Positions 1 to 8,594 of a stretch of 64,000 bases of DNA are shown here, in pieces; position 1 is the first letter of the stretch, and each line of letters starts with the position of its first letter. This stretch comes from Roseovarius pelagicus. Lineage in GTDB: Bacteria; Pseudomonadota; Alphaproteobacteria; Rhodobacterales; Rhodobacteraceae. The notes beneath the pieces were generated by a model that searched no databases, was not told the DNA's origin, and saw only the letters and a program-made list of their open reading frames with translations. The stretch lies in NCBI RefSeq assembly GCF_025639885.1, contig NZ_CP106738.1, forward strand, positions 1,860,001 to 1,924,000. The letters are read 5' to 3'. The position numbers and the translations under genes were made by a program.

Positions 1-569
1 TTGACCCGGGTACGCAGGGCCGGGATCAGCTCTGCTTCGAACCACGGATTTTTCCTTAGCCAATGCGTGTTACGCCATGACGGGTGCGGTAACACAAATG
101 TGCCCGGCGCATGATCGCGCCAGCCGCGCACGGTATCGGTGACGGTGCCTGCCTTGTCCAGATGGTGTTTTTGCGCATATCCGCCCACCAGAATCCGTAG
201 CTGCACACGGCTCAGGCAATCCATCACCCGATCATGCCATGTGCGGCGGCAGATGGCGGGCGGCGGCAGGTCAGCGCCCTTGGAATCATACCCCGGAAAG
301 CAGAAGGCCATCGGCACGATCGCCACGCGGGTTCGGTCATAGAACTGATCCGGCGTCAGCCCGAGCCAATCGCGCAGTCGGTCGCCCGATGGATCGTCAA
401 ACGGCACACCCGATTTATGCACCCGCATCCCCGGTGCCTGCCCAGCGATCAGTATGCGCGCGCCGGGTGCGAACCACGCAACCGGGCGCGGCGCATGGCC
501 TGTGGCCGTTTGTGCGAAACGATCGGCGCAGAGGCGGCAATCGGCGATGTCCTGTACCAGATTGGGCAT
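1..569 (-). CDS. Uracil-DNA glycosylase family protein (3' end cut by the window)
   Basis: Translating the minus strand from the ATG at 569 gives about 189 residues with no stop before the window edge, so the C-terminus is missing or nearly complete. Residues around 41-68 carry GQAPGMRVHKSGVPFDDPSG, which matches the first conserved block of family 4/5-like uracil-DNA glycosylases. Near the end, LPHPSWRNTHWLRKNPWF matches their HPS...N...NPWF block. Members remove uracil from DNA in base-excision repair, although this subgroup is poorly characterised. An AGGACA Shine-Dalgarno-like sequence precedes the ATG. The gene is divergent from the ArsR-family gene. Confidence 0.8.
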   Translation of the reverse strand, partial: MPNLVQDIADCRLCADRFAQTATGHAPRPVAWFAPGARILIAGQAPGMRVHKSGVPFDDPSGDRLRDWLGLTPDQFYDRTRVAIVPMAFCFPGYDSKGADLPPPAICRRTWHDRVMDCLSRVQLRILVGGYAQKHHLDKAGTVTDTVRGWRDHAPGTFVLPHPSWRNTHWLRKNPWFEAELIPALRTRV

Positions 570-730
570 GTGTCCTGATCGCCGGCGTCAGATCGCCGAC
601 CGGCGACATGCGCACTGGTCATTGCCTGTGTTGTTGTTACGATCCATCGGGTCGCCCTCCTGCTTTGGGACGCAAACAGCCTAGGCGGATTTTCAACAGG
701 TTCAACCGTCCGGCAGGCTGCGCGCAGTTC

Positions 731-750
731 ATTTCGATAAAACTCGAAAT
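731..750. promoter_or_regulatory. Candidate ArsR-family operator (inverted repeat)
   Basis: A perfect 7-bp inverted repeat, ATTTCGA, six bases, then TCGAAAT, lies about 40 bases before the ArsR-family start codon. ArsR/SmtB repressors usually bind AT-rich dyads of this size overlapping their own promoters. The site is AT-rich against a GC-rich background. Binding by the adjacent regulator is inferred. Confidence 0.5.
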
Positions 751-791
751 AAGACTTGCGCCGGGCAAATCATTTTCATATTTCTAGAATC

Positions 792-1136
792 ATGAAAATG
801 ATAGAACCCCACCCCCCCGAACTGACCCGCGCGGCAGCCACCTTTGCCGCATTGGGTAGTGAGCAACGTCTGATGGTGCTGAATGCACTGGTGCGTGCAG
901 GCCCCGATGGGCTGAGCATCGGTGAGTTGGGCACGCGAACTGGCGTGAGCGGATCAACCCTGACACATCACATGAAAATCCTGTCACTGGCCGGTCTTGT
1001 CGCCCAAGAGCGCAAGGGGCGCAGCATCATCTGTGCCGCTGTCGCCTATGACGAACTGCGCCACCTTTCCGACTTCCTGTTGCGCGAATGCTGCGCAGAC
1101 GTCCCTGAATCCCAACGAGGTCACGAACATGGCTGA
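792..1136 (+). CDS. ArsR/SmtB-family winged-helix transcriptional repressor
   Basis: This 114-residue protein has the size and layout of an ArsR regulator. The winged-helix core spans about residues 12-90, with the recognition-helix segment SGSTLTHHMKILSLAGLV at 53-70. Adjacent cysteines C100 and C101 near the C-terminus (LLRECCAD) and a His-containing tail could bind metal or metalloid, as in arsenic-type sensors; this is inferred. The ATG at 792 is preferred over an in-frame TTG at 756, which would overlap the operator-like dyad, but no strong ribosome site is visible. The stop overlaps the permease start by 8 bases, which suggests coupled translation. Confidence 0.85.
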   Translation: MKMIEPHPPELTRAAATFAALGSEQRLMVLNALVRAGPDGLSIGELGTRTGVSGSTLTHHMKILSLAGLVAQERKGRSIICAAVAYDELRHLSDFLLRECCADVPESQRGHEHG

Positions 1137-2160
1137 TATAGCTTCCCCTTCTCCGCGCCCGTCACTCTGGTCGCGTATCGGCAAAGTCTGGATCACGATG
1201 GCGTTGATCCTGGCTGTGGTTTGGGTGCTGGATCCACCACAACTCTGGCCGACGATCACATTCACCGCGAATGCGCTGCTGCACACCGCGCCCTTCATCG
1301 CCTTTGCCGTCTTTGCCGTGGCCTATCTCAAGGCGACCGGTGCCGAACGGTTGGTGGCAAAGGTGTTTCAGGGCAATCAGGTCCGCATGATTTTCATGGC
1401 CGCGCTAATGGGCGGGCTGTCCCCATTCTGTAGTTGCGAGGTGATCCCGTTCATCGCGGCGATGCTGGCGCTCGGTGCGCCGTTGGGGGCTGTCATGGCC
1501 TTTTGGCTGGCCTCCCCACTGATGGACCCGGCGATGTTTGCCATCACCAGCGGCACGCTCGGTTGGGAGTTTGCTGCGGCCAAGGCTGTGGCAGCTGTGG
1601 GGGTCGGCCTCTTTGGTGGCTTTGCGACCATGCTGACGGCACGTAGCGTGATCTTTGCCGAACCACTGAGAGAGAAACCGCAGATCGGCGGGTGCTGCGG
1701 GTCGAAAAGACCCTATGAAGGTGCGCCAGTCTGGCGGTTCTGGACCGAGGCGGATCGTCGAGACACTTTCCGCGCCACTGGTCTGGAAAACGCCGCGTTC
1801 CTGCTGAAATGGCTGACACTGGCATACATGATCGAGGCACTGATGCTGACCTATGTACCGGCTGATATGGTGGCTGGCGTGCTGGGCGGGTCCGGAATTG
1901 GCCCGATTATCCTCGGCGCATTGGTCGGGGCGCCTGCTTATCTTAACGGCTATGCTGCCGTGCCTTTAATTGACGCACTGCTGGCGCAAGGGATGAGCAA
2001 CGGTGCCGCGATGAGCTTTGTCATCGCTGGCGGGGTTAGCTGTATACCTGCCGCGATTGCCGTCTGGGCATTGGTCAAACCACGGATATTCATTGCCTAT
2101 CTGGGGTTTGCCTTTGTCGGGGCCGTGTTGGCGGGGCTTGCATGGCAGGCCATTGCCTGA
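1129..2160 (+). CDS. ArsP/DUF318-type permease
   Basis: The 343-residue protein has about eight hydrophobic segments and belongs to the PF03773 permease family, whose characterised member ArsP exports trivalent organoarsenicals. The family hallmark SPFCSCEVIPF is present, with C101 and C103 in a membrane segment. GAPAYLNGYAAVP occurs in the second half, and a soluble-loop GGCC pair (C189/C190) could bind a metalloid. The start at ATG 1129 follows an AACGAGG ribosome site and overlaps the regulator gene. The regulator-permease pairing supports a metalloid or thiophilic-metal efflux role, but the substrate cannot be read from the sequence. Confidence 0.85.
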   Translation: MADIASPSPRPSLWSRIGKVWITMALILAVVWVLDPPQLWPTITFTANALLHTAPFIAFAVFAVAYLKATGAERLVAKVFQGNQVRMIFMAALMGGLSPFCSCEVIPFIAAMLALGAPLGAVMAFWLASPLMDPAMFAITSGTLGWEFAAAKAVAAVGVGLFGGFATMLTARSVIFAEPLREKPQIGGCCGSKRPYEGAPVWRFWTEADRRDTFRATGLENAAFLLKWLTLAYMIEALMLTYVPADMVAGVLGGSGIGPIILGALVGAPAYLNGYAAVPLIDALLAQGMSNGAAMSFVIAGGVSCIPAAIAVWALVKPRIFIAYLGFAFVGAVLAGLAWQAIA

Positions 2161-2216
2161 CGGGGGTTAGCCGCGAAAAGGCACACGTTAGGCGGGTAAA
2201 TTTCCACATCACCCTC

Positions 2217-2247
2217 AAAACCGGCGCACATGCGCCGGTTTTTTTCT
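2217..2247 (+). terminator. Rho-independent terminator after the arsR-permease pair
   Basis: AACCGGCGCA and TGCGCCGGTT form a perfect 10-bp stem around a 2-base spacer, followed directly by a run of T residues. It lies about 60 bases after the permease stop and separates this pair from the polysaccharide genes. Confidence 0.85.
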
Positions 2248-2379
2248 GCGCAGAGCATAATTTTGCCTTGATATCCTGTATAACGGTGACCTGATCCGCC
2301 ATACTGGGCGAAATGAGGTTATCGCCACATAAATAAACCCCCGTTAAGAAGAGGGTGTGGGCAGCGTCGGAGCAAAGGA

Positions 2380-3039
2380 ATGCTCGAATTTGAAAACGTC
2401 AGCAAGTCCTTCTGGACGGGCACACAGCGCAAGGTGATCCTTGATCGCGTCTCCTTTCGTGTGGAACTGGGCAAAAGCATGGGAATCCTTGCGCCCAACG
2501 GCACCGGCAAGACGACGCTGATCAACATGATGGCCGGGCTGGAAAAGCCTGACGAAGGCGACATTCGTCGAAACTGCCGCATCAGTTTCCCTCTTGGGTT
2601 CATGGGCGGGGTTATCGGCAAGATTTCGGCGATGGAAAACAGCCGGTATATCGCGCGGCTCTATGGCCTCGACCCCGATTACGTCGAGGCATTCTGCCGA
2701 TGGATGTGTAATTTGGGAGAATATTTTGACCAGCCGCTGGGCACATATAGCTCGGGCATGAAGGCACGCTTTACCTTCGCGCTGATGCTGGCACTCGATT
2801 TTGACATTTATCTGATCGACGAGGGCATGCCCAATTCGACCGATGTGGAGTTCAATCGAAAGGCGGGCGAAATCCTGAAAGAGCGGCTGCGCACGACAAC
2901 GGTCGTGATTGTCTCGCATCAGGCCAAGACGCTGGAAAAATTTGCGACCTCTGCCGCCGTGTTGATGGGTGGGCAGCTGTATATGTTTGATACCTTGGAA
3001 GAGGCAAAGCAACTCTATGACTACGAAACCCAAGGCTAG
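2380..3039 (+). CDS. KpsT-like polysaccharide export ABC transporter ATP-binding protein
   Basis: This 219-residue single nucleotide-binding domain has the short length typical of KpsT-type capsule ATPases. Walker A reads GILAPNGTGKTTL (residues 35-47), the ABC signature is YSSGMKARFTFALML, and Walker B is DFDIYLIDEGMP. The SSGM signature and the loss of the usual LSGGQ are characteristic of capsular-polysaccharide exporters of the KpsT/Wzt group. An AAAGGA ribosome site precedes the ATG. The downstream KpsE-like gene starts 23 bases inside this gene. A partner KpsM permease is not in the window, so the complete exporter must be assembled from elsewhere. Confidence 0.85.
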   Translation: MLEFENVSKSFWTGTQRKVILDRVSFRVELGKSMGILAPNGTGKTTLINMMAGLEKPDEGDIRRNCRISFPLGFMGGVIGKISAMENSRYIARLYGLDPDYVEAFCRWMCNLGEYFDQPLGTYSSGMKARFTFALMLALDFDIYLIDEGMPNSTDVEFNRKAGEILKERLRTTTVVIVSHQAKTLEKFATSAAVLMGGQLYMFDTLEEAKQLYDYETQG

Positions 3040-4660
3040 AAAATTCCGCATCAAGCGGTCCCCGACCGCTGCGCACCCTCAGGAAACCGCCCCGCAGGCA
3101 CCTGAGGCAGTTGAATCGCGTCAAGCCGCGGCACCTCAGGCACAGGCGCCTCAGGCGGCAGCGCCACCTCAGGCACGTACTGGCGAAGTCAGCTCGCCCC
3201 AAGAGGTCAGCACAGGTCAGACTATCGACGAGATACGCCAAGAGGGTCTGACAGGTCGCCAATTACGCATGGCACGCCGCGTGGCACAGAAACACGGTCT
3301 GGCACCTACATCCGATTTCGACGCGGTGCGGCTGTTGCGTGCCAAGGGGATCGACCCATTTCAGCGCGCCAACATTCTGGAACTGGTGACCGCAGACAAA
3401 ACCCCGGCGCATGCCGAGGGTCGAGACGTCGCCAAACCCAAGGTCCAACTGCCGCAGACTGTACCCACAGGCGCGCAGACCCTGCCATCGACTGAGTTGA
3501 GCCCAGCAGATCGTCGCAGCGAAGAAATCATGCGCATCCAGCGCGATATCGGCAAACGTCGCCGCCGCAAGCTGATGTTGTTGTTGTCTCGGCTGACGGC
3601 CTTTGTGCTGCTGCCGACGATGGTGGCCGGGTATTACTATTACGCCATTGCGACTCCGATGTATTCAACCAAATCCGAATTCCTGATCCTGTCGGCCGAT
3701 GGCAGCGGGGGCGGTGGCGGCGGATTGGGTGGTCTGTTGCCCAGCCAGTTTGCTACCGGGCAGGATGCAATCGCGACACAATCCTACCTGTTGTCCAAAG
3801 ACGCGATGCTGCGGCTTGATGCAGATGTCCATTTTCGCGATCATTTCAGCCAGCCTTGGATCGACCCGATCCAACGCCTGCACCCCAACGCCAGCAATGA
3901 AAAGGCCTATAAGGTTTACAAGAAGTTCGTGAAGATCGGCTATGATCCGACCGAAGGCGTGCTGCGCATGGAGGTGGCCACCGCCGATCCGGAAAAAAGC
4001 GCCGAATTTTCGGAAAAACTGATCGCTTATGCTGAAAACCGGGTTGATGAATTGAGCCAGCGCAAACGGCAGGACGGGGTGCGCACCGCAATTGAGAGCC
4101 TCGATCAGGCCAAGGCCGAACGACGCGCAGCGCAAGAGCGCATGGTCACTCTACAAGAGGGCAGCGTCCTCGATCCCGAGGGCGAGATCGGCAACATCCG
4201 GCAGTTGATCGGCAATGTCGAACTACAATTGCAGGAAAAGCAGCTGGCCCTGAACACCCAGTTGAACAACTCGCGCCCAAACCGCGCCAAGGTACAGGCG
4301 CTAACCAGCGAAATCGAAGTGTTGCAAGTCGAGCTGGACAAACAAAAAGCGCGCCTGACGCAAGCGACGGGCGGGCAGACATCGCTGGCATCACAGACCG
4401 CGGAAATCCAGATGGCGCAGGCCGATCTGGCTACGGCAGATTTGGTGTTGCAATCGGCATTGGAAAACAAACGTCAGGCCGAGATTCAGGCCAACAAGCA
4501 GGTGCGTTACCTGACAGTCAGCGTGCGACCCGTGGCATCGCAAGACGCATCGTTTCCGCGGGCGTTCGAGAATACGATCCTCGCATTCCTGATCTTTGCT
4601 GGTATGTATCTGATGATCTCGCTTACGGCGTCAATTTTAAGAGAACAGGTATCATCCTGA
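3017..4660 (+). CDS. KpsE-like capsule polysaccharide export inner-membrane protein
   Basis: The 547-residue protein has the KpsE/Wzz-type plan: an N-terminal membrane segment (about 186-209), a long periplasmic region with coiled-coil-rich stretches, and a C-terminal membrane segment (about 517-538). Such proteins link the inner-membrane ABC exporter to the outer-membrane channel. Unusually, it carries a roughly 185-residue cytosolic extension. Residues 20-65 are rich in Ala, Pro and Gln; a helical stretch follows (GLTGRQLRMARRVAQKHGLA), and a basic KRRRRK lies before the membrane. A Gly-rich stretch occurs at 229-240. The start at ATG 3017 overlaps kpsT and avoids an upstream extension lying within that gene. 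Confidence 0.8.
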   Translation: MTTKPKARKFRIKRSPTAAHPQETAPQAPEAVESRQAAAPQAQAPQAAAPPQARTGEVSSPQEVSTGQTIDEIRQEGLTGRQLRMARRVAQKHGLAPTSDFDAVRLLRAKGIDPFQRANILELVTADKTPAHAEGRDVAKPKVQLPQTVPTGAQTLPSTELSPADRRSEEIMRIQRDIGKRRRRKLMLLLSRLTAFVLLPTMVAGYYYYAIATPMYSTKSEFLILSADGSGGGGGGLGGLLPSQFATGQDAIATQSYLLSKDAMLRLDADVHFRDHFSQPWIDPIQRLHPNASNEKAYKVYKKFVKIGYDPTEGVLRMEVATADPEKSAEFSEKLIAYAENRVDELSQRKRQDGVRTAIESLDQAKAERRAAQERMVTLQEGSVLDPEGEIGNIRQLIGNVELQLQEKQLALNTQLNNSRPNRAKVQALTSEIEVLQVELDKQKARLTQATGGQTSLASQTAEIQMAQADLATADLVLQSALENKRQAEIQANKQVRYLTVSVRPVASQDASFPRAFENTILAFLIFAGMYLMISLTASILREQVSS

Positions 4661-4661
4661 T

Positions 4662-5501
4662 ATGACCACTGTAGAATTTCGCGGTCTACGCGTCGGGAAC
4701 GATCAACCGCTGACCATTATCGCCGGACCATGCCAACTGGAATCGACCGATCACGCCCAGATGATCGCAGGCCAGATGCAAGAAGTCTGCCGCAGTGCGG
4801 GCGCGCAGTTCGTCTTTAAGGGGTCGTTCGACAAGGCTAACCGCACCTCAATGAGCGGCAAGCGCGGCCTTGGCGTCGACGAAGGGCTAAAGGTGATGCA
4901 CGCGGTCAAGGACGCGCTGGATGTGCCCGTCCTGACCGATGTCCACCTGCCTGACCAATGCGCCCCGGTGGCAGAGGTCTGCGACGTGCTGCAAATCCCT
5001 GCATTTTTGTGCCGTCAAACTGACCTGTTGATCGCGGCGGGCGAAACCGGCGCAGTCATCAATGTAAAAAAGGGGCAGTTTCTGGCCCCTTGGGATATGC
5101 CGAATGTCATTTCCAAGATCGAAAGCACCGGAAACACCCGTATCCTGCTGACCGAACGCGGCACATCCTTTGGCTATAACACCCTCGTCGCCGACATGCG
5201 GTCCCTGCCGCAGATGGCACAGACCGGCTATCCCGTCGTCATGGACGCGACGCATTCCGTGCAGCAACCCGGCGGTATGGGCGGCAGCAGTGGCGGTCAA
5301 CGTGAGTTCGCTCCTGTGATGGCCCGCGCTGCGGTATCTCTGGGCATCGCTGCCGTGTTCATCGAAACCCACGAAGCGCCAGACACCGCCCCCTCGGACG
5401 GTCCCAACATGATCCCACTGGACCGGATGGACGCGCTGATTACATCGCTGATGGCGTTTGACCGGCTTGCTAAATCCGACCCCATGCAACTACAGAAGTA
5501 A
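4662..5501 (+). CDS. kdsA: 3-deoxy-8-phosphooctulonate synthase (KdsA)
   Basis: This 279-residue enzyme condenses phosphoenolpyruvate with arabinose 5-phosphate to give Kdo-8-phosphate, the precursor of Kdo in LPS or capsule linkers. IIAGPCQLES near the start carries Cys24, and later DATHS, FIETHEAPD and a downstream Asp supply the remaining ligands, so this is the metal-dependent class (E. coli has Asn in place of this Cys). The ATG lies one base after the stop of the KpsE-like gene. Its place between capsule-export genes and a phosphohexomutase suggests it supplies Kdo to a surface polysaccharide. Confidence 0.93.
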   Translation: MTTVEFRGLRVGNDQPLTIIAGPCQLESTDHAQMIAGQMQEVCRSAGAQFVFKGSFDKANRTSMSGKRGLGVDEGLKVMHAVKDALDVPVLTDVHLPDQCAPVAEVCDVLQIPAFLCRQTDLLIAAGETGAVINVKKGQFLAPWDMPNVISKIESTGNTRILLTERGTSFGYNTLVADMRSLPQMAQTGYPVVMDATHSVQQPGGMGGSSGGQREFAPVMARAAVSLGIAAVFIETHEAPDTAPSDGPNMIPLDRMDALITSLMAFDRLAKSDPMQLQK

Positions 5502-5511
5502 GGAATTGCCG

Positions 5512-7008
5512 GTGATCAAACCTGCCCCTACCGTCACCCCCAACACCTGGGAATTCCTGCGCGACCCGATGATCGCACCCACCGGTTTCCGCGAATATGA
5601 CGCACGCTGGCAGTACCCCGAGGCGATCAATCTGCCCGGCATCACCGCGCTTGGGCTGGGTCTGGGCACCCAGATGCGGCGACGCGGGATCGAACCGGTG
5701 ATCGCCGTCGGCAACGACTATCGGGACTATTCGCTGTCGATCAAAAATGCGCTGATGCTTGGGCTGATGCAGGCAGGCATCCACGTTAAGGATATCGGCC
5801 CGGCGTTATCGCCAATGGCCTATTTCGCACAGTTCCATCTGGATGCACCCGCCGTGGCCATGGTCACGGCATCGCATAATCCCAACGGCTGGACCGGCGT
5901 GAAGATGGGCTTTGAACGTCCGTTGACCCACGGCCCCGATGAGATGGCCGAGTTGCGCGATATCGTACTGGAGGGACAAGGCCAATCGCACGAGGGTGGG
6001 CGCTATGAATTCGTCCCCGGCGTGCGCGAGGCCTATCTCGATGACCTCGTCGGCGATTTCAAAATGACCCGCAAGCTGAAGGTTGTCTGCGCCACCGGCA
6101 ATGGCACCGCATCCGCATTTGCACCCGAACTGTTCAACCGGCTGGGTGTCGAGGTCGTGCCGTCGCATAACGCACTCGACTATACCTTTCCACACTACAA
6201 CCCGAACCCTGAAGCGATGGAAATGCTCCGCGACATGAGCGCATCGGTCAAAGCATCGGGTGCCGATTTCGCCCTTGGCTTTGACGGTGACGGCGACCGT
6301 TGCGGCGTGGTGGACGATGAGGGAGAAGAGATTTTTGCCGACAAGGTTGGTGTGATCATGGCGCGGGATTTTGCCCGCCTTTATCCCGGCAGCACTTTTG
6401 TCGCAGATGTCAAATCCACCGGGCTCTTTGCGTCCGACCCGGAACTTCAGGCGCATGGGGCCAAGGCCGATTACTGGAAAACCGGTCATAGCCACATGAA
6501 ACGGCGGGTCAAGGAAATCGGCGCGCTGGCGGGTTTTGAAAAATCCGGCCATTATTTTCTCGCCGAACCTGTGGGCCGTGGATACGATTGCGGCCTGCGC
6601 GTGGCTGTCGAAATTTGCAAGCTGATGGATCGCAACCCGGATAAATCCATGTCCGACCTGCGCCGTGCCTTGCCAGTGACATATGCCACGCCCACCATGT
6701 CGCCCTATTGTGCCGATACCGAAAAATACGACGTACTGGAGCGGCTGGTGTCCAAGCTGGTCGCCAAACACGATGCGGGCGAAACACTCGCCGGTCGCGC
6801 CATCGCGCAAGTTGTCACCGTCAACGGCGCACGCGTCATCCTCGACAATGGCAGTTGGGGTCTTGTTCGGGCGTCGTCGAATACGCCAAATCTGGTCGTG
6901 GTCTGCGAGAGCAGCGACAGCGAGGCAGAAATGCGGGCGATTTTTGCCGATATCGATGCCGTGATCCGGACCGAGCCATCCGTCGGAGACTATGATCAGA
7001 CGATCTGA
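5512..7008 (+). CDS. Phosphohexomutase (phosphomannomutase/phosphoglucomutase)
   Basis: The 498-residue protein has the four-domain alpha-D-phosphohexomutase architecture. The catalytic phosphoserine loop is TASHNPNGWTGVKMG, the Mg-binding loop is GFDGDGDRCG, and a sugar-binding EKSGH follows in domain 3. It interconverts mannose-6-P and mannose-1-P, or the glucose equivalents, feeding nucleotide-sugar synthesis. A GTG start at 5512 is chosen because a good AAGGAA site lies just upstream; the longer in-frame ATG lies inside kdsA. Substrate preference between mannose and glucose cannot be decided here, though the polysaccharide context fits either. Confidence 0.9.
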   Translation: MIKPAPTVTPNTWEFLRDPMIAPTGFREYDARWQYPEAINLPGITALGLGLGTQMRRRGIEPVIAVGNDYRDYSLSIKNALMLGLMQAGIHVKDIGPALSPMAYFAQFHLDAPAVAMVTASHNPNGWTGVKMGFERPLTHGPDEMAELRDIVLEGQGQSHEGGRYEFVPGVREAYLDDLVGDFKMTRKLKVVCATGNGTASAFAPELFNRLGVEVVPSHNALDYTFPHYNPNPEAMEMLRDMSASVKASGADFALGFDGDGDRCGVVDDEGEEIFADKVGVIMARDFARLYPGSTFVADVKSTGLFASDPELQAHGAKADYWKTGHSHMKRRVKEIGALAGFEKSGHYFLAEPVGRGYDCGLRVAVEICKLMDRNPDKSMSDLRRALPVTYATPTMSPYCADTEKYDVLERLVSKLVAKHDAGETLAGRAIAQVVTVNGARVILDNGSWGLVRASSNTPNLVVVCESSDSEAEMRAIFADIDAVIRTEPSVGDYDQTI

Positions 7009-7064
7009 CCTCTGAGCCGCCAGTTTCGCTGGAACGCCCTCGGTCACCCCGGTAGGGTCTGCGC

Positions 7065-8594
7065 ATGACCCAGACCGCGCTTACATATTCCGAAGATCAG
7101 GCCGAAGCCCATGATCGTATTGTCGAGGCTTTGCGTGGCGCGGGCGTCGACCTGGAAAACGGCACGTTACTCCCCCCGAAAGAGGGCAAACAGAGCGTTC
7201 TGGCCGTCATCGGAAAGGCGGGTTCCGGCAAAACGTTGCTTTTGGCAGAACTCTACCGCGCGATGGAACAGGCCGGGGTTGATATCGTCTCGGGCGATTA
7301 CGAAAGCCGCAAACGTCGCGATAAGCGCACGCTTGCGATCCTCGCCCCTACAAACAAAGCCGCCAGCGTCCTGCGCATGCGTGGCGTACCTGCGACCACC
7401 ATCCACCGCATTCTCTATACCCCGGTCTACGATCCCGAATACGAAAAGATCGCCGAATGGTTGGCCGGAAATGGTGAGCGCCCTGAGATCGAGGGACTGA
7501 CCGACGTGGCGCTGGATCGCGCCCACGCGTTCTATCAAACCAACAAATCTATTCCCGGTGCCTTGGCGGCGGCGGGGCTGCGCGGCAGTGATTTTATCAC
7601 TGGCTGGAAACGCCGGGAGGAGCCACTCGATATCGGCTTTGTCGACGAGGCCAGCATGCTGGACGAACGCCAGATGGACGACCTGAAAGAGATTTTTCCA
7701 ACGCTCCTGCTCTTTGGCGATCCCGCGCAGTTGGCTCCGGTCAATCAATCCGGTGCGATGGTTTTTGAGACATTGCCCGCCCCGGCCAAGCTGGAATTGC
7801 ACCGCATACACCGACAGGACGCGGATAACCCCATCCTTGATCTGGCTCATGCGCTGGCTGATCCGGCGCTGGAGTTTTCTGACTTCGAACGCATGGTCGA
7901 AGAAAAATCACGCGTGGACGACCGTGTTCAGTTCGCCCAACGCGTCGAAGTCGACTTGATGGCACGCTCCCCGGTTCTGGTCTGGCGCAACGCCACGCGC
8001 ATCCGGCTGATCACCGCATTCCGCGCCGTGCATGGCGCACCCGACACGGCACTGCTGGAGGGCGAGCCGCTGATCTGTGATGGGATCGAATTGCCGCTCA
8101 AGCACCGCAAGAAACGGCTCGATCTAGAGGCGCGCGGCCTGATCAAAGGCGCTCAGGTGATATACCTCGGGCCGGGTCGCAAACCAGGGTTTTCACGGCT
8201 GCATGTGATCGGTGCCGAAGACCCACAAGTGAGCGCCGCTAGCATTGTGAAAATCGAAAAGCCGGACGAAGAGGAACCCTTCATCCCCTTCGCGGCCAAT
8301 ATGGGTGCCACCTTTCTGCACGGCGCTGCGGTCACGATTCACAAGGCGCAGGGCAGCCAGTGGGAAACAGTGCAGGTCTTTGCGCCTGATCTCTATGTCG
8401 CTGCCCGCATGGGCCGGGTAGAGGCGGGCCAACCCCTGTGGAAGCGGCTGGCCTACGTTGCCATCACCCGCGCGCAGGAACGGCTGTGCTGGGTTGTGCG
8501 CAATCGTCTGTCCAAGCCCGAACACGCGCTGCGCGTCGACGACCTGCGCAGTGCGCCCGCCCCCCTCACCCTCGAAGCGGAGACACTGGAATGA
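7065..8594 (+). CDS. RecD/TraA-like superfamily 1 DNA helicase (AAA ATPase)
   Basis: The 509-residue protein carries SF1 helicase motifs in order: GKAGSGKTLL (motif I), an APTNKAA motif (Ia), FVDEASMLD (II), FGDPAQLAPV (III) and, near the C-terminus, YVAITRAQERLCW (VI). It lacks the long N-terminal region of RecD2 enzymes. Related alphaproteobacterial genes are annotated as ATP-dependent RecD-like helicases, and their exact repair or recombination role is unclear. The stop overlaps the SDR start by four bases (ATGA). Its presence after a polysaccharide cluster probably reflects co-orientation, not shared function. Confidence 0.85.
   Translation: MTQTALTYSEDQAEAHDRIVEALRGAGVDLENGTLLPPKEGKQSVLAVIGKAGSGKTLLLAELYRAMEQAGVDIVSGDYESRKRRDKRTLAILAPTNKAASVLRMRGVPATTIHRILYTPVYDPEYEKIAEWLAGNGERPEIEGLTDVALDRAHAFYQTNKSIPGALAAAGLRGSDFITGWKRREEPLDIGFVDEASMLDERQMDDLKEIFPTLLLFGDPAQLAPVNQSGAMVFETLPAPAKLELHRIHRQDADNPILDLAHALADPALEFSDFERMVEEKSRVDDRVQFAQRVEVDLMARSPVLVWRNATRIRLITAFRAVHGAPDTALLEGEPLICDGIELPLKHRKKRLDLEARGLIKGAQVIYLGPGRKPGFSRLHVIGAEDPQVSAASIVKIEKPDEEEPFIPFAANMGATFLHGAAVTIHKAQGSQWETVQVFAPDLYVAARMGRVEAGQPLWKRLAYVAITRAQERLCWVVRNRLSKPEHALRVDDLRSAPAPLTLEAETLE

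Noticed and set aside
239..787. Plus-strand ORF of 182 residues over the left end
   Set aside because: It is the antisense of the uracil-DNA glycosylase-like gene and has Arg/Pro-rich, shadow-type composition.
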